Source: RBG-16-66-20 sp964564865
GTDB lineage: Bacteria > Pseudomonadota > Gammaproteobacteria > Burkholderiales > SG8-39
Assembly: GCA_964564865.1 (NCBI GenBank)
Contig: CAZMDA010000005.1
Location: 1 to 64,000, forward strand
Direction: 5' to 3'
DNA length: 64,000 nt
Part shown: positions 51,622 through 61,071 of the stretch, one piece after another
Position numbering within the stretch: the first letter of the stretch is position 1
How the letters are laid out: each line of letters opens with the position of its first letter
Notes under the pieces: model-generated
Database searches by the model: none
Seen by the model: the letters and a program-made list of their open reading frames with translations, nothing else
Told to the model about the DNA's origin: nothing
Translations under genes and position numbers: made by a program

Positions 51622-52590
51622 GTGACGAATACCCGGATCCTGGCCCCGATCGAGGCCGACATGCGCCTGGTGGAGGCCCGGATCGGCGAGCGGCTGGGAT
51701 CCGACGTCGGGCTGGTGCGCCAGGTGGCGGAATACCTGGTGGCCGGGGGCGGCAAGCGCCTGCGCCCGGCGCTGCTGCTGCTCGCCTCCGGTGCCGCCGG
51801 CTGCCGCAGCGAGGCGCGCATCGAGCTCGCCGCGGTGGTCGAGTTCATCCACACCGCGACGCTCCTGCACGACGACGTGGTGGACGTCTCCGAGATGCGC
51901 CGCGGCCGCGACACCGCGAATGCGCAGTTCGGCAATGCCGCCGCCGTCCTGGTCGGGGATTTCCTCTATTCGCGCGCGTTCCAGATGATGGTGGGCTGCG
52001 GCAGCATGCGGGTGATGCAGGTGCTGGCCGAGGCCACCAACACGATCGCCGAGGGCGAAGTGCTGCAGCTGATGAACTGCCACGACCCGCGCGTGGGCGA
52101 GGGCGCCTACCTGGAGGTGATCCGGAGGAAGACCGCCAAGCTGTTCGAGGCGGCCGCGCGCCTCGGGGCCGTGCTGGCGGAGGCGCCGCCGGCGGTCGAG
52201 GCGGCGCTCGCCGAGTACGGCATGCGCGTCGGCACCGCGTTCCAGCTGGTCGACGACGTGCTCGATTACTCGGGGGACGCCGCCAGCATCGGCAAGAGCC
52301 TGGGGGACGACCTCGCCGAGGGCAAGCCGACGCTGCCCCTGATCCGGGCCATGGCCTGCGGCGACGCGGAGCAGGCGCGCGTGGTGCGCGAGGCGATCGA
52401 ACAGGGCGGCCGGGGCGAATTCGAGCGGGTACTGGCGGCGGTCCGGGCGACGGGCGCGCTCGACTACGCCCGCGGCGTCGCGCTGCGGGAGGCCGACGCC
52501 GCGCGCGCGGCGCTCGGGACGCTCGCGCCCTCGGCGCACCGCGATTCCTTGCTAGAATTGGCGTCCTTCTCGGTCACCCGCCGCTCGTAG
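51622..52590 (+). CDS. ispB: Octaprenyl diphosphate synthase
   Basis: Makes the ubiquinone side chain. A 322-residue trans-prenyltransferase; the two aspartate-rich motifs are LLHDDVVDVSEMRRG and QLVDDVLDYSGD, and GGGKRLRPALLLL binds diphosphate. The start is GTG 51622. Divergent location from rplU is conserved in proteobacteria. Chain length of eight is by homology to the usual location, not measured. Confidence 0.92.
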   Translation: MTNTRILAPIEADMRLVEARIGERLGSDVGLVRQVAEYLVAGGGKRLRPALLLLASGAAGCRSEARIELAAVVEFIHTATLLHDDVVDVSEMRRGRDTANAQFGNAAAVLVGDFLYSRAFQMMVGCGSMRVMQVLAEATNTIAEGEVLQLMNCHDPRVGEGAYLEVIRRKTAKLFEAAARLGAVLAEAPPAVEAALAEYGMRVGTAFQLVDDVLDYSGDAASIGKSLGDDLAEGKPTLPLIRAMACGDAEQARVVREAIEQGGRGEFERVLAAVRATGALDYARGVALREADAARAALGTLAPSAHRDSLLELASFSVTRRS

Positions 52591-52614
52591 TCGCCGGGGT
52601 GGCACGGTCGCAAT

Positions 52615-52691
52615 CGGGGTGTAGCTCAGCCTGGTAGAGTACTGCGTTCGGGACGCAGGTGTCGCTGGTTCGAATCCAGTCACCCCGACCA
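52615..52691 (+). tRNA. tRNA-Pro(CGG)
   Basis: A 77-base gene with encoded CCA. Acceptor CGGGGTG pairs with CACCCCG; the anticodon stem CTGCG/CGCAG encloses TTCGGGA, so the anticodon is CGG; T loop TTCGAAT. It follows ispB by 24 bases. Confidence 0.96.
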
Positions 52692-52728
52692 ATTTTCCCC
52701 TCCCTCCGCACACGGTCATAATGCCGCC

Positions 52729-52956
52729 ATGGGCCGGCTGATCCTCATCGTCCTCATCGTGCTGCTGGTGCTGTGGCTGCTGCGCCGGGCGCTGGCGGCC
52801 GGCAAGCGGCAGGAGCCGCCCGCAGGCGGCGGCGCGCCGGACCTGGTCAGCTGCGCGCACTGCGGCGTCAACCTGCCCAGGGGCGAGGCGCGCAGCGCCG
52901 GTGGCCGGCACTACTGCAGCGAGGAGCATTGGCGGCTCGGGCCGCGGGAGGATTGA
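52729..52956 (+). CDS. PP0621-like small membrane protein with Cys/His motif
   Basis: A 75-residue protein with one N-terminal membrane helix (LILIVLIVLLVLWLLRRAL) and a short cytoplasmic tail bearing CAHCGVNLPRGEA and a later HYCSEEHW, a likely zinc ribbon. Proteins of this type regularly sit in front of the pilus sensor kinase gene in betaproteobacteria. Its stop overlaps the pilS ATG by one base. Function unknown. Confidence 0.82.
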   Translation: MGRLILIVLIVLLVLWLLRRALAAGKRQEPPAGGGAPDLVSCAHCGVNLPRGEARSAGGRHYCSEEHWRLGPRED

Positions 52957-54545
52957 TGCGCGGCGCCCCCGGCTACTCCGGGCTGTTCGCGCGCGACGAG
53001 GGCACGCCCGAGTCGTTCTGGATCTCGCTGCGCTACTTCAACCTCTACCGCATGGCGGTAGCGGCGCTGTTCCTGGGCCTTACGCTGTTCTACGCCGACG
53101 CGCTCAACCTGGGCTCGCACCGCCTGGAGACCTTCCGCTATGCCGCCGGCGCCTGGCTGGTGCTGGGCGGGATGTTCCACAGCGTGCTGCGCCACCTGCG
53201 CGAGCAGTTCAACCTGCAGCTGTCGATGCACGTGTTCCTCGACATCGTCGCGATCACGGTGCTGATGTACGCGAGCGGCGGCCTGAGGAGCGGCCTGGGC
53301 GCCATGCTGCTGATCTCCCTGATCGGGGCGGCGCTCGTCGCGCCGAGGCGCCTCGCGCTGCTCTACGCCGCGCTGGCGACCATCGCGCTGCTGCTGGAGC
53401 AAAGCTACTGGGTGCTCCAGTTCGACGCCCCGGAGGCGAGCTACCTGCAGCCCGGGCTGCTGGCGATCGGCTGCTTCGCCATCGCCGGGGTCACCAGCTG
53501 GCTGGCGCAGCGGGTGGCGGCGAGCGAGCACCTCGCGCGCCTGCGCGGCCGGGAGCTGGCGACGCAGATGCGCGTCAACCAGCTGGTGATCCAGGACATG
53601 CAGGACGGCGTGCTGGTGCTCGACGCCCAGGGCCGGGTGGTGCAGTTCAACCCGCGGGCGCAGCGCCTGCTGGGCGCCGAGGCGCTGCGCGGCGCCGACA
53701 TCGGCCGGCTGGCGCCGGGCGCGGCCGAGCGCTGGCGCGCCTGGCGCGCCAGCGGCGACTCGGCGCCCTCGGAAATCGAGCTGCGCGGCCGCGGCCTGCG
53801 CCTGCGCATGATGGAGGCGGGCGCCGACGAGGACCTGAGCGTGGTGTTCGTCGAGGACACCACGCGCGCCACCGAGGAGGCGCGCCAGCTCAAGCTGGCC
53901 GCGCTCGGGCGCCTGACGGCCAACATCGCGCACGAGATCCGCAACCCGCTGGCGGCGATCAGCCATGCCGCGGAGCTGCTGGGCGAGGAACAGCGCGGCC
54001 GCGACCGCGAGCGCCTGTGCCGTATCATCAACGACAACACGCGGCGGCTGGAGCGCCTGGTCGCCGACGTGCTGCAGCTCAACCGGCGCGACCGCGCCGC
54101 CGCCGAGCCGATCGAGCTCGCCGGCTGGCTGCAGCAGTTCGTGGAGGATTTCGCGATGAACGAGTCGGTGCCGCGCGAGACCATGGCCGTCGAGGCGGCG
54201 CGCCCGGTGCAGGTGCAGTTCGACCGCGAGCACCTGCGCCAGGTCCTGTGGAACCTGCTGCGCAACGCGGTGCGCCATGCGCGCCCGGGCCCGGGCAGCG
54301 TGCGCATCGCGCTGGGCGCCTTCGCCGGCCAGGTCGAGATCAACGTCATCGACAACGGACCCGGTGTGTCGCGCGGGGACCAGTCGAACCTGTTCGAGCC
54401 CTTCTTCACCACCGACAGCAAGGGCACGGGACTCGGTCTTTACCTGGCGCGCGAGCTGTGCGGCGCCAACCGCGCCGAGCTGGAGTACGTGGACGGGGCG
54501 CAGGGCGCGCACTTCCGCGTCGTCTGCCGCGAGGCCGCCGCGTGA
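52956..54545 (+). CDS. pilS: Type IV pilus sensor histidine kinase PilS
   Basis: A 529-residue membrane kinase that senses pilin levels in the membrane and phosphorylates PilR. Six hydrophobic helices lie at about residues 30-195, then a PAS domain (ALRGADIGRL region), the HisKA box NIAHEIRNPLAAISHAAELL (His acceptor) and the ATPase with NLLRNAVRHA, DNGPGVS and GTGLGLYLA. The ATG at 52956 overlaps the previous stop. It is coupled to pilR by a GTGA overlap. Neither pilA nor the assembly genes are in the window. Confidence 0.93.
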   Translation: MRGAPGYSGLFARDEGTPESFWISLRYFNLYRMAVAALFLGLTLFYADALNLGSHRLETFRYAAGAWLVLGGMFHSVLRHLREQFNLQLSMHVFLDIVAITVLMYASGGLRSGLGAMLLISLIGAALVAPRRLALLYAALATIALLLEQSYWVLQFDAPEASYLQPGLLAIGCFAIAGVTSWLAQRVAASEHLARLRGRELATQMRVNQLVIQDMQDGVLVLDAQGRVVQFNPRAQRLLGAEALRGADIGRLAPGAAERWRAWRASGDSAPSEIELRGRGLRLRMMEAGADEDLSVVFVEDTTRATEEARQLKLAALGRLTANIAHEIRNPLAAISHAAELLGEEQRGRDRERLCRIINDNTRRLERLVADVLQLNRRDRAAAEPIELAGWLQQFVEDFAMNESVPRETMAVEAARPVQVQFDREHLRQVLWNLLRNAVRHARPGPGSVRIALGAFAGQVEINVIDNGPGVSRGDQSNLFEPFFTTDSKGTGLGLYLARELCGANRAELEYVDGAQGAHFRVVCREAAA

Positions 54546-55942
54546 GCCGCGCCGAGCGCCGCGGCGCCCCGGCCGTCGCCGGAGGGCGCGTGCTGGTGGT
54601 GGACGATGAGCCCGACATCCGCGAGCTGCTGGAGCTGACGCTGTCGCGCATGGGCCTGGGCGTCGAGGCGGTGGGCACCGTCGGCGAGGCCAAGGCGCGG
54701 CTGAAGGACGCGCGCTTCAGCCTGTGCCTCACCGACATGCGGCTGCCCGATGGCGAGGGCCTCGACCTGGTGCGCCATATTGCCGGGCTGGCCGCCGACC
54801 TGCCGGTGGCCGTGATCACGGCGTACGGCAGCGCCGAGAACGCGGTGGCGGCGCTGAAGGCGGGCGCCTTCGACTACGTCGCCAAGCCGGTGGCCCTGGA
54901 GCAACTGCGCGCGCTGGTGCGCGCGGCCCTGGCGCTGCCCGGGGGCGGCGAGCCGCCGCCCCCGGGGCAGCGCCTGCTGGGCGAGAGCCCGCCGCTCGCC
55001 GCGGTGCGGGCGACGGTGGCCAAGCTCGCCCGCACGCAGGCGCCGGTCTACATCTCGGGGGAGTCGGGCAGCGGCAAGGAACTGGCCGCGCGCCTGATTC
55101 ACGCCGGGGGGGCGCGGCGCAGCTCGCCCTTCGTCCCGGTCAACTGCGGCGCCATCCCGGAGAACCTGATGGAAAGCGAGTTCTTCGGCTACCGCAAGGG
55201 CGCCTTCACCGGCGCGCAGGAGGACCGGGACGGCTTCTTCCAGGCTGCGGACGGCGGCACGCTGTTCCTCGACGAGGTGGCCGAGCTGCCGCTGGCGATG
55301 CAGGTCAAGCTGCTGCGCGCGATCCAGGAGAAGCGCGTGCGCAAGGTGGGCGCGACGCAGGAGGACGCGGTGGACGTGCGCGTGATCTCGGCGACGCACC
55401 AGGACCTCGCCGCGCTGGTGGAGGCCGGCCGCTTCCGCCGCGACCTGTTCTACCGGCTGAACGTCATCGAGCTGGAAATGCCCCCGTTGCGCGACTGCCG
55501 GGAGGACGTGCCGCTGATCGCGGCCACGCTGCTGGAGCGCCTGGCGCGCCAGAACGCGTTGCCGCCCCGCCGGCTGTCCGCCGCCGCGCTGGAAGGACTC
55601 AAGAGCTACGATTTCCCGGGCAACGTGCGCGAGCTGGAGAACATACTGGAGCGCGCGGTGGCGCTGTCGGCGGGCGACGAGATCGGCCTGGAGGACCTGC
55701 GCCTGCACCCGGCCGCGGGCGAGGGCGCGCCTGAGCCGGGCGCCGGCGGCGAGGTGCCGGGGGCGCCGTTGCCGGACTACCTCGACCGCGTGGAGCGCGA
55801 GGCGATCCTCGCCGCGCTGGCGCGCACCGGGTTCAACCGCACCGCGGCCGCCAGGCTGCTCGGCATCAGCTTTCGCACGCTGCGCTACCGGATGCAACGG
55901 CTGGGCATCCGCGATCCGGGGCACGATGGGCCGCCGGCCTGA
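54542..55942 (+). CDS. pilR: Type IV pilus response regulator PilR (sigma-54 activator)
   Basis: A 466-residue NtrC-type activator. The receiver has VVDDEPD and the acceptor Asp in CLTDMRLPDGEG. The AAA+ domain has Walker A GESGSGKE, the sigma-54-contacting loop KGAFTGAQ, Walker B LFLDEVAEL, and R-finger region FRRDLFYRLNVI. A Fis-type HTH ends the protein (GFNRTAAARLLGISFRTLRY). The GTG start overlaps pilS. Its target is expected to be a sigma-54 pilin promoter outside the window. ampD starts 17 bases before its stop. Confidence 0.94.
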   Translation: MSRAERRGAPAVAGGRVLVVDDEPDIRELLELTLSRMGLGVEAVGTVGEAKARLKDARFSLCLTDMRLPDGEGLDLVRHIAGLAADLPVAVITAYGSAENAVAALKAGAFDYVAKPVALEQLRALVRAALALPGGGEPPPPGQRLLGESPPLAAVRATVAKLARTQAPVYISGESGSGKELAARLIHAGGARRSSPFVPVNCGAIPENLMESEFFGYRKGAFTGAQEDRDGFFQAADGGTLFLDEVAELPLAMQVKLLRAIQEKRVRKVGATQEDAVDVRVISATHQDLAALVEAGRFRRDLFYRLNVIELEMPPLRDCREDVPLIAATLLERLARQNALPPRRLSAAALEGLKSYDFPGNVRELENILERAVALSAGDEIGLEDLRLHPAAGEGAPEPGAGGEVPGAPLPDYLDRVEREAILAALARTGFNRTAAARLLGISFRTLRYRMQRLGIRDPGHDGPPA

Positions 55943-56468
55943 GGGCTGGCTGGACGGGGTGCGCCGCGTGCTGTCGCCGAATTGCGACAGCCGCCCGCCG
56001 CAGGCGCGCGTCACCCTGGCGCTGCTGCATGCGATCAGCCTGCCGCGCGGCGAGTATGGCGGCGATGCCGTCGAGCGCCTGTTCACCAACCGCCTCGATC
56101 CCGCGGCGCATCCGTCGTTCGCCGGGCTGGCGGGGGTGAGGGTATCGGCGCACTTCCTGGTGCGCCGCGACGGCACGCTGCTGCAGTTCGTCCCGCTGCA
56201 CCGGCGGGCCTGGCATGCCGGCGCCTCGCGCTGGCGCGGGCGCGAGCGCTGCAACGACATCTCGGTCGGGATCGAGCTCGAAGGAGTGGACGACGCCGGC
56301 TTCGCGCCTGCCCAGCAACGGCGCCTCGCCGCGCTGCTGGGCACGCTCGCGGCGCGCCTGCCGCTGCGCGCCATTGCGGGGCACAGCGACGTCGCGCCGG
56401 GGCGGAAGACGGATCCGGGCCCCGGCCTGGACTGGGCGCGCCTGCTGGGCGCGCTGGCACGTCACTAG
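55926..56468 (+). CDS. ampD: 1,6-anhydro-N-acetylmuramyl-L-alanine amidase AmpD
   Basis: Cytoplasmic zinc amidase that trims recycled anhydro-muropeptides and keeps AmpC inducers low. A 180-residue protein: first His in LLHAISLPRGEYGG, SAHFLVRRDGTLLQFVPL, CNDISVGIELEG and the distal GHSDVAPGRKTDPGPG with the other zinc ligands. No signal peptide, which favours AmpD over AmiD. It overlaps pilR by 17 bases. The window also encodes several lytic transglycosylases that would supply its substrate. Confidence 0.92.
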   Translation: MGRRPEGWLDGVRRVLSPNCDSRPPQARVTLALLHAISLPRGEYGGDAVERLFTNRLDPAAHPSFAGLAGVRVSAHFLVRRDGTLLQFVPLHRRAWHAGASRWRGRERCNDISVGIELEGVDDAGFAPAQQRRLAALLGTLAARLPLRAIAGHSDVAPGRKTDPGPGLDWARLLGALARH

Positions 56469-56688
56469 AATTAGTACCTCCCCGGGCCGCCGGGCCCACA
56501 TCTAGTAGCCTCGCTGCACCGCGCAATGCGGCGCGCGCTTGCAATTTCCCAACTGCGTGATACAGTGCGTCCACAACAAGTAGTTGCCAATCAGTGGCTC
56601 AGCACTAGATATTGTGGTCAATTCAGAGCTTGTAACGGGATCGTCATTCCCCGGCCCGACCGGGGAGGGAAGAAACGGGAGACGGGAG
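56469..56688. promoter_or_regulatory. Regulatory intergenic region between ampD and nrdA
   Basis: A 220-base region without a gene. It holds the NrdR-like boxes (56571-56617) and a candidate promoter just ahead of them (TTGCAA 56539-56544, 16-base spacer, TACAGT 56561-56566). Near 56480-56495 there is a GC-rich self-complementary stretch that may end ampD transcription. Confidence 0.6.
56571..56617 (+). promoter_or_regulatory. Tandem NrdR-like boxes upstream of nrdA
   Basis: Box 2 at 56602-56617 (gcaCtAgATaTtGtgg) matches 13 of 16 positions of the NrdR consensus acaCwAtATaTwGtgt. Box 1 at 56571-56586 (ccaCaAcAagTaGttg) matches 10 of 16 with the conserved outer bases. Their start points are 31 bases apart, about three helical turns, the spacing typical for NrdR pairs. 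TTGCCA at 56584 and TAGATA at 56606 could be an overlapped promoter. Confidence 0.7.
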
Positions 56689-59553
56689 ATGCAGATCGCG
56701 CAGCAGGGTACGGCAACGAACACGGCCATCGGCGTGGGCGTCTCCGAACCCAGTTCGCAGCCGCGCACCCCGTATTCCGACTACCGCATCATCCGGCGCA
56801 ACGGCGCGGTGGTCGGCTTCGAGCCGTCCAAGATCGCGGTCGCCATGACCAAGGCCTTCCTCGCGGTCAACGGCAGCCAGGGCGCGGCCTCGGCCCGGAT
56901 CCGGGAACTGGTGGCCGAACTGGCCGGCAGCGTGGTGAGCGCGCTGATCCGCCGCCAGCCGCAGGGCGGCACCTTCCATATAGAGGACGTCCAGGACCAG
57001 GTCGAGCTGGCGCTGATGCGCTCGGGCGAGCACGACGTCGCCCGCGCCTACGTCCTGTACCGCGAGCAGCGCGCGCAGGTGCGGGCGCAGGAGAAGGCGG
57101 CCAAGCCGGCCCAGGCCGAGCCGGTGCTGCACGTGGTCGACAACGGCCAGCGCAAGCCGCTGGACATGGCCGCGCTCGATGCGCTCCTGGCGGGCGCCTG
57201 CGAGGGCCTCGCCGCGACCCCGGCGCCGATGCGCGAGGCTCTGCTGCGCGACCTGTACGACGGCGTGCCGATGGACGAGGTGCGCAAGTCGGCCATCCTC
57301 GCCGCGCGCGCGCTGATCGAGAAGGACCCCGCCTACAGCTACGTCACCGCGCGGTTGCTGCTGAACACCATCCGCCTGGAAGTGCTGGGCGAGGATGTGC
57401 CGGCGGCCGAGGTCCAGGCGCGCACCGCCGCCGCATTCCCCGCCATCATCCGCCGCGGCATCGAGGCCGAGCTGATCGACCCGGAGCTGGGCCGCTTCGA
57501 CCTCGAGCGCCTCGGCCGCGCGCTCCGGTCGGAGAACGACCTCAAGTTCGGCTACCTCGGCCTGCAGACCCTGTACGACCGCTACTTCCTGCACGTGCGC
57601 GACCGGCGCATCGAGCTGCCGCAGGCCTTCTTCATGCGCGTGGCAATGGGCCTGGCGCTGCGCGAGAAGGACCGCGAGGCGCGCGCGATCGAGTTCTACA
57701 ACGTGCTCTCGAGCTTCGACTTCATGAGCTCGACCCCGACCCTGTTCAACGCCGGCACCCTGCGCTCGCAGCTGTCGTCGTGCTACCTCACCACGGTGGC
57801 CGACGACCTCACCGGGATCTACGACGCCATCAAGGAGAACGCGCTGCTGGCGAAGTACGCCGGGGGCCTGGGCAATGACTGGACGCCGGTGCGCGCGCTC
57901 GGGTCGCACATCAAGGGCACCAACGGCAAGTCGCAGGGCGTGGTGCCCTTCCTGAAGGTGGTCAACGACACCGCGGTGGCGGTGAACCAGGGCGGCAAGA
58001 GGAAGGGCGCGGTGTGCTCGTACCTGGAGACCTGGCACCTCGACATCGAGGAGTTCCTCGAGTTGCGCAAGAACACCGGCGACGACCGCCGCCGCACGCA
58101 CGACATGAACACCGCCAACTGGATCCCGGACCTCTTCATGCGCCGCGTGATGGAGAACCAGGAGTGGACGCTGTTCTCGCCCTCCGACGTCCCGGAGCTG
58201 CACGACACGTACGGCAAGGCGTTCGAGACGGCCTACCTCGCCTACGAGGACAAGGTCGCCCGCGGCGAGCTCAAGCTGTTCAAGAAGGTCCCGGCGGTGC
58301 AGCTGTGGCGCAAGATGCTGTCGATGCTGTTCGAGACCGGGCATCCCTGGATCACGTTCAAGGATCCCTGCAACATCCGCAGCCCGCAGCAGCACATCGG
58401 CGTGGTGCACAGCTCCAACCTTTGCACCGAGATCACGCTCAACACCTCGGCCGACGAGATCGCGGTCTGCAACCTGGGCTCGGTGAACCTGGTGGCGCAC
58501 CTGAAGGACGAGGGCGGGCGCAAGGTGCTCGACTTCGACAAGCTGAAGCGCACCATCCGCACCGCGATGCGGATGCTGGACAACGTCATCGACATCAACT
58601 ACTACGCGGTGGACAAGGCGGCCAACTCGAACCAGCGCCACCGCCCGGTCGGCCTGGGCATCATGGGCTTCCAGGACTGCCTGCACGCGATGCGCATCCC
58701 CTACGCCTCCAACGCGGCGATGGAGTTCGCCGACCGCGGCATGGAGATGGTGTGCTACGCCGCCTACTGGGCCTCGACGGAGCTGGCCGAGGAACGCGGC
58801 CGCTACCCCTCGTTCAAGGGCTCGCTCTGGGACCGGGGCATCCTGCCGCAGGACACCCTCGACCTGCTCGCCGCCGAGCGCGGCGGCTACGTCGAGGTGG
58901 ACCGCAGCTCGGCGCTCGACTGGGAGCCGCTGCGCGCGCGCATCCGGCAGCACGGCATGCGCAACTCCAACTGCATCGCCATCGCCCCGACCGCGACCAT
59001 CGCCAACATCATCGGCGTCTCGGCCTCGATCGAGCCGACCTACCAGAACCTGTACGTGAAGTCGAACCTCTCGGGCGAGTTCACCGTCACCAACGAGTAC
59101 CTGGTGGCCGACCTCAAGCGCGAGGGGCTGTGGGACGAGGTGATGATCTCCGACCTGAAGTACTTCGACGGCAACCTGGCGCGCATCGACCGCGCCCCGG
59201 CCGAGCTGCGGCGGCTGTACGCGACCGCGTTCGAGGTCGAGCCGAAGTGGCTGGTGGAGGCGGGCGCGCGGCGGCAGAAGTGGATCGACCAGTCGCAGTC
59301 CCTCAACATCTACATGGCCGGGGCCTCGGGCAAGACCCTCGACGAGACCTACAAGCTGGCCTGGATCCGTGGCCTGAAGACCACCTACTACCTGCGCGCC
59401 ATGGGCGCGACGCACGCCGAGAAATCGACCACCAAGGCGGGGCACCTCAACGCCGTGCCCTCGGGGGCGGCGGACACGATGGCGGCGGCGCCCTCCGCCG
59501 GCGAGGCGAAGTTCTGCGCCATCGACAACCCCGAATGCGAGGCCTGCCAGTAA
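56689..59553 (+). CDS. nrdA: Class Ia ribonucleoside-diphosphate reductase alpha subunit
   Basis: Reduces ribonucleoside diphosphates to deoxy forms under air. At 954 residues it is longer than E. coli NrdA (761). An ATP-cone at about residues 30-120 (RIIRRNGAVVGFEPSKIAVA) is followed by a second helical N-terminal region before the barrel. Catalytic residues: first Cys in QLSSCYLTTVADDL, radical Cys-x-Glu in SNLCTEITLN, second Cys in AVCNLGSVNL; Tyr relay near NEYLV. The C-terminus CEACQ carries the thioredoxin-reducible Cys pair. Start ATG 56689 follows GGGAG. Confidence 0.95.
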   Translation: MQIAQQGTATNTAIGVGVSEPSSQPRTPYSDYRIIRRNGAVVGFEPSKIAVAMTKAFLAVNGSQGAASARIRELVAELAGSVVSALIRRQPQGGTFHIEDVQDQVELALMRSGEHDVARAYVLYREQRAQVRAQEKAAKPAQAEPVLHVVDNGQRKPLDMAALDALLAGACEGLAATPAPMREALLRDLYDGVPMDEVRKSAILAARALIEKDPAYSYVTARLLLNTIRLEVLGEDVPAAEVQARTAAAFPAIIRRGIEAELIDPELGRFDLERLGRALRSENDLKFGYLGLQTLYDRYFLHVRDRRIELPQAFFMRVAMGLALREKDREARAIEFYNVLSSFDFMSSTPTLFNAGTLRSQLSSCYLTTVADDLTGIYDAIKENALLAKYAGGLGNDWTPVRALGSHIKGTNGKSQGVVPFLKVVNDTAVAVNQGGKRKGAVCSYLETWHLDIEEFLELRKNTGDDRRRTHDMNTANWIPDLFMRRVMENQEWTLFSPSDVPELHDTYGKAFETAYLAYEDKVARGELKLFKKVPAVQLWRKMLSMLFETGHPWITFKDPCNIRSPQQHIGVVHSSNLCTEITLNTSADEIAVCNLGSVNLVAHLKDEGGRKVLDFDKLKRTIRTAMRMLDNVIDINYYAVDKAANSNQRHRPVGLGIMGFQDCLHAMRIPYASNAAMEFADRGMEMVCYAAYWASTELAEERGRYPSFKGSLWDRGILPQDTLDLLAAERGGYVEVDRSSALDWEPLRARIRQHGMRNSNCIAIAPTATIANIIGVSASIEPTYQNLYVKSNLSGEFTVTNEYLVADLKREGLWDEVMISDLKYFDGNLARIDRAPAELRRLYATAFEVEPKWLVEAGARRQKWIDQSQSLNIYMAGASGKTLDETYKLAWIRGLKTTYYLRAMGATHAEKSTTKAGHLNAVPSGAADTMAAAPSAGEAKFCAIDNPECEACQ

Positions 59554-60692
59554 TGCTCAGCTTCGAGGAAGAGGCCAAGGCCAACCCGATGTCCGGGCTC
59601 GCGATCCCGCCCCAGGCCGGCTTCGTGCCGCCGTCCCAGGGCGCCGACCAGCGCTTTGCCGCCGGCAACGCCCACCGCCGCATCACGGTCGAGGACAAGC
59701 GCATCATCAATTCCAAGGCCGACGTCAACCAGCTGGTGCCGTTCAAGTACAAGTGGGCCTGGGAGAAGTACATCGCCGCCTGCGCCAACCACTGGATGCC
59801 GCAGGAAGTGAACATGAGCCGCGACATCGCGCTCTGGAAGGACCCCAACGGCCTCACCGGGGACGAGCGGCGCCTGGTCACGCGCAACCTGGGCTTCTTC
59901 GTCACCGCGGATTCTCTGGCGGCGAACAACATCGTGCTGGGCACCTACCGGCACATCACCGCCCCGGAGTGCCGCCAGTACCTGCTGCGCCAGGCCTTCG
60001 AGGAGGCGATCCACACCCACGCCTACCAGTACATCGTCGAGAGCCTGGACCTGGACGAGGGCGAGGTGTTCAACGCCTACCACGAGATCGCGTCGATCCG
60101 GGACAAGGACGAGTTCCTGATCCCGTTCATCGACACCCTGACCAACCCGTCGTTCAAGACCGGCACCCAGCAGGCCGACCAGGACCTGCTGAAGAGCCTG
60201 ATCGTGTTCTCCTGCCTGATGGAGGGGCTGTTCTTCTACGTCGGCTTCACCCAGATCCTGGCGCTCGGGCGGCAGAACAAGATGACCGGCGCCGCCGAGC
60301 AGTACATGTACATCCTGCGCGACGAGTCGATGCACTGCAACTTCGGCATCGACCTGGTGAACCAGATCAAGCTCGAGAACCCGCAGCTGTGGACGCCGCA
60401 GTTCCGCGAGGAGCTGGCGGGGATCTTCCGCAAGGGCGTCGAGCTGGAGTACCGCTACGCCGAGGACACCATGCCGCGCGGCGTGCTCGGCCTCAACGCC
60501 CCGATGTTCAAGGAGTACCTGCGCTTCATCTGCAACCGCCGCTGCCAGCAGATCGGCCTGGAGCAGCTCTATCCGGGGGCGAGCAACCCGTTCCCGTGGA
60601 TGAGCGAGATGATCGACCTCAAGAAGGAGCGCAATTTCTTCGAGACCCGCGTCATCGAGTACCAGACCGGCGGCGCGCTGAGCTGGGACTGA
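59553..60692 (+). CDS. nrdB: Class Ia ribonucleoside-diphosphate reductase beta subunit
   Basis: Diiron-tyrosyl radical subunit of 379 residues. The helix EEAIHTHAYQYIVESLDL contains the E-x-x-H pair and the radical Tyr (HTHAY, equivalent to E. coli Y122). Other iron ligands: FEEA and the SMHCNFG segment with E and H. The start overlaps the nrdA stop by one base (TAATG). The C-terminal tail (ETRVIEYQTGGALSWD) binds NrdA. It is followed 19 bases later by a DUF2442 gene. Confidence 0.95.
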   Translation: MLSFEEEAKANPMSGLAIPPQAGFVPPSQGADQRFAAGNAHRRITVEDKRIINSKADVNQLVPFKYKWAWEKYIAACANHWMPQEVNMSRDIALWKDPNGLTGDERRLVTRNLGFFVTADSLAANNIVLGTYRHITAPECRQYLLRQAFEEAIHTHAYQYIVESLDLDEGEVFNAYHEIASIRDKDEFLIPFIDTLTNPSFKTGTQQADQDLLKSLIVFSCLMEGLFFYVGFTQILALGRQNKMTGAAEQYMYILRDESMHCNFGIDLVNQIKLENPQLWTPQFREELAGIFRKGVELEYRYAEDTMPRGVLGLNAPMFKEYLRFICNRRCQQIGLEQLYPGASNPFPWMSEMIDLKKERNFFETRVIEYQTGGALSWD

Positions 60693-60711
60693 TGAGGCAA
60701 CCGGAACCGAC

Positions 60712-60966
60712 ATGCACAAAGTGACCGCCTGCAAGGCCGAGGACGACTACAAGCTCTGGATCCGGTTCGACGACGGGCTGGAGGGCAGCGTGTTCCTCGG
60801 CAACCTGCTCGAGATCGGCGCCTTCAAGCTGTGGCTGGACGTGCGCGAGTTCGAGAAGGTGAGCGTGGACCCCGAGACCGCGACCGTCACCTGGGAGGGG
60901 GGCATCCGGCTGGACCCGGACATCCTGTACCAGGACATCGCCGGCCGGGGGGCGAGGCAGGAATGA
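60712..60966 (+). CDS. DUF2442 family small protein
   Basis: An 84-residue protein of DUF2442 type: MHKVTACKAEDDYKLWIRFD, followed by FLGNLLEIGAFKLW and ATVTWEGGIRLDPDILYQDI. In many genomes DUF2442 is next to DUF4160, but no such gene is here. It lies 19 bases after nrdB and is probably transcribed with nrdAB. Function unknown. Confidence 0.8.
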   Translation: MHKVTACKAEDDYKLWIRFDDGLEGSVFLGNLLEIGAFKLWLDVREFEKVSVDPETATVTWEGGIRLDPDILYQDIAGRGARQE

Positions 60967-61071
60967 AGTCGGCAGCATTCAGTCCGCGGGCGGGAAGAGA
61001 TTCCAGCGCGCGGTTGAATAGTCCGGGCCTGTGCGGCCGGGCTCCTTTGCAACTACCTTAAGGAGATAGTC

